A stretch of 10,579 bases of DNA from Tetmemena sp. SeJ-2015 (lineage: Eukaryota; Ciliophora; Spirotrichea; Sporadotrichida; Oxytrichidae): positions 1-10,579 of the forward strand of contig JAJKFJ010025048.1 in NCBI GenBank assembly GCA_027382625.1. Direction: 5' to 3'. Shown here in pieces: positions 1-5,286 of this stretch. Position 1 is the stretch's first letter. Every line of letters begins with the position of its first letter. The notes beneath the pieces were generated by a model that was not told the origin of the DNA, did no database searches, and was given only the letters and a program-made list of their open reading frames with translations. A program made the translations under genes and the position numbers.

Positions 1-26
1 ATTGCAAGTCTGTCGATTGAAGACAT
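1..26 (-). CDS. Possible 5' end of a minus-strand gene (partial)
   Basis: Read on the minus strand from position 26 there is ATG followed by eight open codons (MSSIDRLA) running off the window edge. The bases just upstream of the ATG (27-120) are AT-rich, as before other starts here. Eight codons are far too few to identify a family or prove coding, so this is only a candidate. Confidence 0.22.
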
Positions 27-486
27 TTTTAGTTCTGCTAATTTTTAGGGTAACTCTCTTTTTGGTAATAATTTACAATTTAATTTTAAATTAGGCCTCT
101 CAGTTAATAATAACTATTACTGCTGCTGCAAAGAATAAGTAATCTCTAATCTGTAGAAGATTCAACTAAAGTAAGATAGAGAAGATGGTTTTGTCTGTGT
201 GTTTATTTGAGTGAGAAAAGCTGCGACACAATATTTTTATCCTCGGGTATTCTTAAATTTGGGCAATGTTAATATGAGAATGATACAAAATAGAGTGCAT
301 TAAAAATTTAATCGAAGCTTTGATAGAATAAATAAGTGAGAGTTAGAGAAAGGAGTTCCCAACTCGCAGCATAATTGATCATGGAGATATTAACAACCTC
401 CAGACTTTAATACAAGATTTAAATCAAACTGATAACTTCATTATCAGGTCTTAAGAGGTTTCAAATTCGCTCTCAAACATTGAATT
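27..486. other. 460 bp without an assigned gene
   Basis: Mostly AT-rich sequence after the proline dehydrogenase stop codon at 487-489. It would hold that gene's 3' untranslated region and, if the gene at 1-26 is real, the promoter of that gene. In plus frame 2 a stretch from 284 onward is free of TGA and has a coding-like composition (see findings), but it has no recognisable start, end or family. No RNA gene, telomere repeat or tandem repeat was seen. Confidence 0.5.
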
Positions 487-2215
487 TCATTTTCTGGAGA
501 TTCTTCTCTTGATTTCTCCCTTCAGACAATCATTTTAGAACTTCTGTTCTCTCAACACTTGCTTACTTTCTTAGCCTCTTCTTACAAGATATGGCATTAC
601 CTTTTCAGTTGGCCCATATGGCAAATACTTTATAACGTTGAATCCTTGAGTAGCAAGAGATCCCGTTATTTAGTCAGAGAAGCCCTTCAATTAGCCGAAT
701 ATAATGCACTTAGTTTGAGCAAGTCCCTTTTCTTTGAGAAGATTTTTAGCCATCTCGACAGATTCCATGTTATGAGAGCCGACCAGAACTCTATCTTCAG
801 GACGGAGACTTTCAATGGCTAGTTTCAAATTAGCGTTATAGACGTTGTGAGTATCTTAGATAGTCTCATTTATAGGTGACTCATAGCCGCCTTCCTTGGC
901 TAACCTCCTTTCCTCGTTCATGTAAGCACCTCTAACTAACTTAATGCCGAAGTTGTAGCCTAGCTTTCTAGCTGTCTAAATCTCGAGAGGTACCTTTTTA
1001 GCAGATATTTTGAGATAGTTTTAGAAGCCGTTCATGATAATCACTTTTTCTCCTCTGTTGTAACGCTAAGTAAGCTGAGTTGCGATTGAGTCTATTTCTC
1101 TCTGCATATAGGTTTATTCAGCGTCAACGTATATCATACAGTAGCGATCATTAGCATAGGAGATTAACTTGCTTGTACGTTCTGCAAAGGCTTTGAAATG
1201 CTCTAGGTCTGAATCTGTAACTCCGAAGGCTTTGCAAAGTTTTATTAAGAAGGGATGGCGCTCTGCTGGGTCTATAATTAAATTCAAAGAGCTAAAAATG
1301 TAATATTAACTTATAGAGGTAGTATATGAGCCTTTGAGTATCTCTCAATCTGACTCAATGAATCTCCTTAGTTATCAGGTAGCTTGACTTTGCTAATAAA
1401 CCAGTTGAGCTCTTCGTCCGTGACTTGCACTCCAGCCTTTACAAAGTTCTACTTAATCTAGTCCTTGTGTAAATCACCAGGGTGTGACCATAATTAAAGC
1501 ACCTCTTCTAATAGCTTTTCCTAAGCTCTGGAGATTCTGGTCATGATGTCCATGGAGATTATTGCAGTGATCTTAATTGCGAGCCCGCCTACCTTTCCTC
1601 CTCTTGTCAATGCTTCAATTGAGTCACGCAAGTCCTTTAGCGTGAGTTGAATGACTTTCTCATCCATTTCATGGAGACCCTCTGCCACATAGTTAGCAAC
1701 TCCCCCTATCTTTCTCGTTTCAAGCTGTGCAATATCCTAAACCAGAGACTCTATAGTCTCTCCTGATGTGAATACCTCTCCTGCTGTTTTGTTTACTAAG
1801 AAGTTAGTGGATTTGACGCCTGCCACCCTATATAGAACCCTCATAGCATATTATTAAAGCCGATTTCATTAAGTAAAGTACGATTTCAAATCATAGCAGA
1901 GAGCGAATGGTTGATAAAGAGGTTGGAGCTCATCATTTTGTATATGAACAGCTTTTTAACTAAAGAATAAGTAGAGTCTCTCTAGAAAATAAGCCTAATC
2001 TCCTCTCTTTAATCTGCCAGTTCCTGCGCTTATTAGGAATCCTAAGAGGCTTGGGTTCTTGAGTTGAAGCCTCTCTCATTCATATGAGTTAATAAGCTGC
2101 TTGAGTTATCATTAGAGTAGTGAACTTAGTGAAAATCCTTAGATATGAACTATGGCCTCATAAGCAATTAGAGAACTTGCACTGGAGGACTTTGCAGACT
2201 CCTTCTCGATTGCAT
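487..2215 (-). CDS. PRODH: Proline dehydrogenase, mitochondrial, interrupted by two IESs
   Basis: FAD-dependent enzyme that oxidises proline to pyrroline-5-carboxylate at the mitochondrial inner membrane. Family motifs seen: VDAEQTY near 1110-1130, KLVRGAYMNEER near 915-945, GSHNMES, FGQLKGFSD, and C-terminal YLPYGP...VMPYLVRRG. The chosen start, ATG at 2215, gives a basic, Arg/Ser/Gln-rich N-terminus (MQSRRSLQSPP) like a mitochondrial presequence; a later in-frame Met is possible. About 108 codons run to 1892, then the frame breaks and resumes at 1844; an 8-bp direct repeat joins LSAM to RVLYRVAGVK exactly where other PRODH proteins are continuous. A second break lies near 1275-1315. With both removed the frame is about 550 residues (545 if the alternative second boundary is used), ending at TGA 489-487. 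TAA and TAG occur at many internal glutamine positions. Identity is secure; N-terminus and second junction less so. Confidence 0.95.
1275..1315 (-). other. IES 2 of proline dehydrogenase (boundary ambiguous)
   Basis: The frame that reads QIERYSKAHILPL ends at a TGA near 1290 and the catalytic domain resumes in another frame at DPAERHPFL. Two repeat pairs fit: ATTA (plus-strand TAAT at 1275-1278 and 1301-1304, removing 26 nt) or TA (1314-1315 and 1273-1274, removing 41 nt, with TATAA/TTATA ends). Both give an open, in-frame junction. A 95-nt GT-AG intron starting GTCAGA is also formally possible but differs from the GTAAG introns seen elsewhere. Confidence 0.75.
1841..1898 (-). other. IES 1 of proline dehydrogenase, pointer TGCTATGA
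   Basis: The minus-strand 8-mer TGCTATGA occurs at 1898-1891 and again at 1848-1841, 50 bases apart. Between the copies the gene frame hits TGA. Removing one copy plus the AT-rich intervening sequence shifts the frame by the needed amount and fuses ...LSA-M-RVLYRV..., matching the continuous PRODH N-terminal region. No GTAAG donor is present. The coordinates include both repeat copies. Confidence 0.9.
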
Positions 2216-2519
2216 CAGGATCTATCTAAAATGACAATATTGCTTATAAGCGATCATAGAAATTTATATCTGGTTGTATTGTGGCTCTGCATTTTAATTA
2301 ATCAAATCAATAAAAATATATTAAATTATAGATCGGAAACAACCATATATAAATTGCCAAGATATTAGACTCTCTAACACTACGCGCAAAAAGGATTTCA
2401 ATAAGATTTTAGCAATTACCCTCTCATTCCCTCTAAAAGACTATTTGAAATATCTTTATGTGATTACTGTTTATAAAATTGTTTAAGAATTTATAATTAA
2501 ATTATAGCTGCAAATTATA
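2216..2519. promoter_or_regulatory. Divergent AT-rich intergenic region
   Basis: Lies between the minus-strand proline dehydrogenase start (2215) and the plus-strand start of the scrambled gene (2520-2565). It is strongly AT-rich, with TATA-like runs near 2343-2353 and long A/T stretches around 2460-2520. Both flanking genes read outward, so promoters for both should lie here. No specific factor site can be claimed. A plus-strand reading frame crosses this stretch without TGA, but its composition is not gene-like. Confidence 0.5.
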
Positions 2520-2635
2520 ATGAATACTTTACCCCTAACCATGAATGCACTTTTAAAGACTTAGATGCTCACTAAATAAGCCCTCTTCTCTAAGATGTTC
2601 CTCTCAGGAGTTACTATCTCCAGGCCTTAACTGAT
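2520..2635 (+). other. MDS 1 of the scrambled gene
   Basis: Carries the start codon and presequence. It ends in the 12-bp pointer GCCTTAACTGAT (2624-2635), whose partner is at 3239-3250. The following 35 bases, 2636-2670, are an AT-rich IES. Confidence 0.82.
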
Positions 2636-4237
2636 TAACAAAATATATCATTATAAAAAATTACACGAATTTAATTCTCCTTCGCATCGAGCAAGCAACT
2701 TAGTGTTTACAGACCAAAGACAAGGATCTAGTACCCATCTACCTTCGGCGATATTGGCAAAGGTCCTCAAAATGTCACCCTCCGCACAATGAAATTGCAT
2801 CTTAAAATCAAAAGTTAACCCATTCCAACCCAGCGTATGTATGATTAGTAGAATGAGATTTGTATATGTCCGGAAATGAGATCCTTCTTAATCTCTTTAA
2901 GTTTATTGTAGAATCTTTTACCTCTCATCATCAATGATTTAAAGAAGAGAATCAATTAGCTCAACTCAAAACAGAAAGTAGAAAGTAGAGTTATATTATT
3001 ATTTGATCAGGAGGCTTGGGTTATAACTTCCAGTTTATGAATAATTATTGCACAAGTTCAATGGATCTCAACTTTCAATTGAGCTTCATACCTGCTGCTC
3101 AACATTGAAAAGAACTTAAAAATACTATTCTGCTTCAAAATAGCCTAATCTGACTGATGAATCGAAAGTTTCTTCCTTAGTCATAAATAATTAAAAGCTA
3201 AGTTTTCTTAGTTTGATTTTAGAATTTTATTTGGATGCGCCTTAACTGATCGCAATAAGTTAATTCTCCTTCAAATTACTTCCATTACTACTATTAATAC
3301 TTCCTATCATTCATTCCAGCCCACGATTTCATAAACTTTAAGAACATGTCCGGTTTAATATAGAGAGTGGTGATTATTTCTTAATCTGGATAACCATGAA
3401 AATCTTCGCAATGGTGAGCTATTGGGAGGTCTGAGCGCCCTTGCTGAAAGAGATAAGGAAACTGAATTCGATTGGAACACCCACCCTGTTACTGCCAAAT
3501 GCATCAATTATTTCATAAAATCAAATCATTTTACTCAAAGCAAATCGTTATTACAGCCTTGATCCTTCAAAAACTCAGAATCATTGATCAGTAGTAATGA
3601 GAGAAAAATTTCTCTTATAATTCCAGATGCACAATGAAGTTATTGCTAAAGAAATAATGGAGTAAAAGTGAGTATCTTAGAATGATATCAACTTGCACAG
3701 TTGGTAGATTTATTCGACAGAGACATCTTGGATGACGATGATGAGCCTCACCTTATGAGAAAGTCGGGCGATGACTTTTTTGAGCGCATCACTGGTATTC
3801 TTCCAATCCACATCAAATCTCTCCGCAGAGAAGCTGTCACTAGAATCCTGGAAGTCTTTGTAAAGAGAAGTTTAGGTAGTGAAAAGTTATTCAGAGACTA
3901 CCTGCTGCTCATATCTTATACTCAAAAAATGTTAAAGTTATGCAATATCGTGATAGTAATTGAAAAGAACATTATGAAGGTGAATGTGAATCAGTACTGC
4001 CGCACTCTGAGAGCCTTGGCTGACAAGCAGTGGGTCGAGGATTTGATCTTCTGGAATCAGTTCATCTTCAAGTACGTTCACGAGACAGAGGACAAGCAAC
4101 CTCGTAGGTTCAATCAAGATGAGGCAAGGCAAGTTTGGGACGCCCTTGTTTATCTCAAGCTCAAGTGCCCCACACTTGATCTCCAGCAACACATCAAGAG
4201 GGTTCAATCCTTTATCCCTAAGGAAGATAAATAATGA
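2520..4237 (+). CDS. Scrambled gene for a predicted mitochondrial helical protein, 11 MDSs
   Basis: Coding pieces lie out of order. In macronuclear order they are 2520-2635, 3239-3272, 2671-2827, 3312-3353, 2866-2894, 3378-3539, 3567-3591, 3003-3033, 3621-3676, 3686-3913 and 3953-4237. Each neighbouring pair shares a direct repeat (13 to 3 bp), and the joined frame has no TGA: 348 codons from ATG 2565 including the stop at 4235-4237. In-frame ATGs at 2541 and 2520 could extend it by 8 or 15 residues. The N-terminus (MLTKQALFSKMF...) is basic, hydroxylated and lacks acidic residues, like a mitochondrial presequence. The body is Leu-rich and probably all-helical, with ENLRNGELLGGLSAL, QLAQLVDLFDRDILD and DALVYLKLKCPTLDL; the spacing loosely recalls helical-repeat RNA-binding proteins of mitochondria (FAST/RAP-like). 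That resemblance is only an impression; no family is recognised. Confidence 0.85.
2671..2827 (+). other. MDS 3 of the scrambled gene
   Basis: Begins with the 13-bp pointer TTAATTCTCCTTC (2671-2683; partner 3260-3272) and ends with CATTCCA (2821-2827; partner 3312-3318). The GC content is clearly above that of the flanks, as expected for coding DNA. It encodes about 50 residues including STFGDIGKGPQNV. IES 2828-2865 follows. Confidence 0.83.
2866..2894 (+). other. MDS 5 of the scrambled gene (29 bp)
   Basis: Bounded by ATGTCCGG (2866-2873; partner 3346-3353) and TTCTTAATCT (2885-2894; partner 3378-3387). It supplies 21 non-pointer-start bases that join MSG to NEILLNL and then to DNHENLRNGELL in MDS 6. 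Without it the second cluster is out of frame. Confidence 0.85.
3003..3033 (+). other. MDS 8 of the scrambled gene (31 bp, displaced)
   Basis: Bounded by TTGATCAG (3003-3010; partner 3584-3591) and TTCCAG (3028-3033; partner 3621-3626). It encodes EAWVITS and replaces 3592-3620, a stretch carrying an in-frame TGA. It lies between the two main MDS clusters, flanked by AT-rich DNA on its left. Confidence 0.72.
3034..3238. other. Germline-only spacer between MDS clusters
   Basis: AT-rich 205-bp stretch between MDS 8 and MDS 2. Every frame is broken by TGA within about 80 codons and no family was recognised. Together with 2895-3002 it is predicted to be eliminated DNA. Confidence 0.55.
3239..3272 (+). 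other. MDS 2 of the scrambled gene (34 bp)
   Basis: Runs from pointer GCCTTAACTGAT (3239-3250) to pointer TTAATTCTCCTTC (3260-3272), with only nine bases between them. It adds the codons reading ...LIAISQFS... between MDS 1 and MDS 3 and corrects the frame. IES 3273-3311 follows. Confidence 0.83.
3312..3353 (+). other. MDS 4 of the scrambled gene (42 bp)
   Basis: Runs from CATTCCA (3312-3318) to ATGTCCGG (3346-3353) and encodes AHDFINFKNMSG. IES 3354-3377 follows and is replaced by MDS 5. The in-frame ATG at 3346 is internal and should not be taken as the start. Confidence 0.83.
3378..3539 (+). other. MDS 6 of the scrambled gene
   Basis: Begins at pointer TTCTTAATCT (3378-3387) and ends at TCAAA (3535-3539). 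It encodes the first clear helical segment, DNHENLRNGELLGGLSALAE, followed by FDWNTHPVTAKCINYFIK. After 3539 the frame runs into TGA at 3560. Confidence 0.85.
3535..3571 (+). other. IES with pointer TCAAA in the scrambled gene
   Basis: TCAAA at 3535-3539 and 3567-3571, 32 bases apart, enclosing the frame-breaking TGA at 3560-3562. Removal joins NHFTQ to KLRIIDQ in frame. The next MDS (7, 3567-3591) is only 25 bp. Confidence 0.7.
3567..3591 (+). other. MDS 7 of the scrambled gene (25 bp)
   Basis: Starts at pointer TCAAA (3567-3571) and ends at TTGATCAG (3584-3591), coding KLRIIDQ. The sequence after it, 3592-3620, has TGA in the same frame (3598-3600) and is bypassed through MDS 8. Confidence 0.72.
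3621..3676 (+). other. MDS 9 of the scrambled gene
   Basis: From TTCCAG (3621-3626) to TATC (3673-3676), encoding RCTMKLLLKKQWSKSEY. A competing frame of the same bases (MHNEVIAKEIME from ATG 3627) is open but does not connect through the upstream pieces. Confidence 0.68.
3673..3689 (+). other. Very short IES (13 nt) with pointer TATC
   Basis: TATC occurs at 3673-3676 and 3686-3689. Removing 13 bases, including the TGA at 3683-3685 in the downstream frame, joins SKSEY to QLAQLVDLFDRD. Alternatives with AGT, AA or TA repeats also restore the downstream frame but only from the other upstream frame. Confidence 0.6.
3686..3913 (+). other. MDS 10 of the scrambled gene
   Basis: Long open segment starting at pointer TATC (3686-3689) and encoding QLAQLVDLFDRDILDDDDE through FRDYLLLI. 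Its proposed 3' pointer is ATA at 3911-3913, placed from composition and the helical pattern, since the following IES has no stop codon. Confidence 0.7.
3911..3955 (+). other. Probable in-frame IES in the scrambled gene, pointer ATA
   Basis: AT-rich 42-nt segment (repeats ATA at 3911-3913 and 3953-3955) between FRDYLLLI and VIEKNIMKVN. It has no TGA and keeps the frame, so it would be silent to an ORF finder. The evidence is composition plus the odd insert it would add (SYTQKMLKLCNI...) to a helix. It could instead be real coding sequence. Confidence 0.5.
3953..4237 (+). other. MDS 11 of the scrambled gene (3' end)
   Basis: Encodes the C-terminal third, including QYCRTLRALADKQWVEDLIFWNQF in two helical blocks and the conserved-looking DALVYLKLKCPTLDL near the end. 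The codon after Lys at 4229-4231 is TAA, read as Gln, and the stop is TGA at 4235-4237. Confidence 0.85.
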
Positions 4238-4498
4238 ATATTATAGATATAATGATTAGGCGAAGTTGGAATGGAACTCTGAACCAACTGACTGAGATTG
4301 GGAAAATTAGTAATACTCTCGATTTATTTAAATCTACTATTCATTATTCCACACAGAGTGTATCTAATACTTAAAAACTTACTTAATAGGGTAATCAAAA
4401 TTTAATGAAAATTCTTCTTATTGCATAAATTTAAAGGAGAGTGTCGACCTCTTTAGGATCTTTCAGTAGAATTAGTAAGTAAAGAATTAAATTATTTA
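4238..4498. other. Intergenic spacer, 261 bp
   Basis: AT-rich stretch between the scrambled gene's TGA and the DUF924 start. It should contain the 3' region of one gene and the promoter of the next. No telomere repeat, RNA gene or coding block was seen. Confidence 0.5.
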
Positions 4499-5158
4499 AT
4501 GGAGGAATAACAAGCTGCTGTTATAGACGAAGCTCAGAGAGCTAGAATAAACGCCATCACTACCTATTGGTTTGGAGTTGGCAACTCTAGAGAGATGGAT
4601 ATGGACTTTGGCTCTTTCTAGAGGTGGTTCGGCTTCTCTCAAGAGACGGATGATTTCATCACTCAAAACTTTAAAGAGGATCTTTTGAAGTTGGCTGGTG
4701 GGGAATACTCAGGCTGGCAAAATGACAGAGATGGAAAGATGGCTGCTATCCTCCTCTGTGATCAGTTCTCTCGCAACATTTTCAGAAAGTAAAAGCAAGC
4801 CTTCGCCTACGATTCAATCTCGCTGGAAATTGCAAAGAGCATATCAGATGCTGAATTCTTAACTTACGGATTCCAAGATCAGGCATTCATCATGCTTCCC
4901 TATTAGCATGATGAAAACGTAGAAAGCCAGAAAAAAGCAATTGCCTTGGGTGAGCTCACTCTCCAATAAGTCCTATCTAAGGAAGATGCACCAGAGGGTA
5001 CTAAGAAGTATGCTGTATCAGCCTTGGAGTTTGCAAAGAAGCACGCAGCTGTTATTGAGCAGTTTGGAAGATATCCCCATAGAAATGAAGTCATGGAAAG
5101 AGAGTCAACCCCTGAGGAGTTAGAATATCTTAAAACAGCCGACAGATTTGGCTAATGA
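4499..5158 (+). CDS. DUF924 family protein
   Basis: A complete 219-codon gene, ATG 4499-4501 to TGA 5156-5158, with no interruption. It matches the DUF924 family (all-helical, TPR-like, no known reaction). Landmarks in order are ITTYWFGVG at residues 20-28, then GKMAAILLCDQFSRNIFR near 78-95 (family form LLDQFPRNIFR), FAYDSISLEIA, YGFQDQAFIMLPYQHDE, and the signature FGRYPHRNEVMERESTPEELEYL near 190-212. Five or more TAA/TAG codons fall at glutamine-compatible positions (EEQQ, SFQRWF, RKQKQ, PYQHD, LQQV), which is strong internal evidence for the altered code. The N-terminus begins straight into the family domain, so the start is likely right and no targeting peptide is obvious. The whole gene lies in one MDS. 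Function is unknown in the family. Confidence 0.94.
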
Positions 5159-5286
5159 TATAAACAGTGACAGTCATGATTTACTTTTCAGAACAATCTC
5201 CTAAATTCTATAATTCGATTTAATACTTAAAAAAGTCAAGAGGATAAATATAAGTGAAAAATAGCATAAACTATTAAACTTTCATA
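5159..5286. other. Short AT-rich intergenic spacer
   Basis: 128 bp between the DUF924 stop and the start of the coiled-coil gene. It holds the 3' end of one gene and the promoter of the next; no other feature was seen. Its shortness leaves little room for separate telomere-addition sites if the two genes end up on different macronuclear chromosomes. Confidence 0.45.

Noticed and set aside
559..822. 87-residue plus-strand ORF
   Set aside because: Antisense to the PRODH C-terminal domain, whose motifs are unmistakable on the minus strand.
2045..3022. 12-bp repeat GAGGCTTGGGTT at 2045-2056 and 3011-3022, and 10-bp AGCCTAATCT near 1991 and 3142
   Set aside because: Both first copies lie inside PRODH coding sequence that is already continuous. 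Repeats of this length are expected by chance in 10 kb, and their order does not fit a consistent MDS path.
2117..3042. Long plus-strand frame without TGA (about 308 codons)
   Set aside because: With TGA as the only stop, long chance frames are common. Its 5' part is antisense to PRODH and crosses the AT-rich intergenic region, and the rest is a collinear misreading of scrambled MDSs and IESs.
2670..3353. Minus-strand reading of the joined pieces (HVLKVYEIVGWNGLTFDF..., some BRCT-like wording)
   Set aside because: It is the antisense frame of the correctly joined plus-strand gene. The plus-strand product alone continues into the intact 3' half.
3346..3387. ATG 3346 as gene start with a small TTA-bounded IES
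   Set aside because: It keeps the frame, but the 8-bp and 10-bp pointers through MDS 5 give a better join and an upstream presequence.
2620..3400. Two diverged copies of a tandem duplication
   Set aside because: Only the short repeat words match; the sequence between them differs completely, and alternating them restores a reading frame. Pointers explain this better than duplication.
3627..3665. MHNEVIAKEIME as an N-terminus or exon
   Set aside because: Open and coding-like, but no pointer path links it to the upstream pieces, whereas the alternative frame connects through TTCCAG and TATC.
3938..4207. 89-residue minus-strand ORF
   Set aside because: Antisense of the scrambled gene's C-terminal MDSs.
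3346..4237. Pseudogene or sequencing-error explanation for the frame breaks
   Set aside because: Each break falls at a direct repeat pair and the summed lengths give exact multiples of three; random damage would not.
4903..5123. Short ORFs on both strands inside DUF924
   Set aside because: Shadows of the DUF924 frame, which carries the family signature through this stretch.
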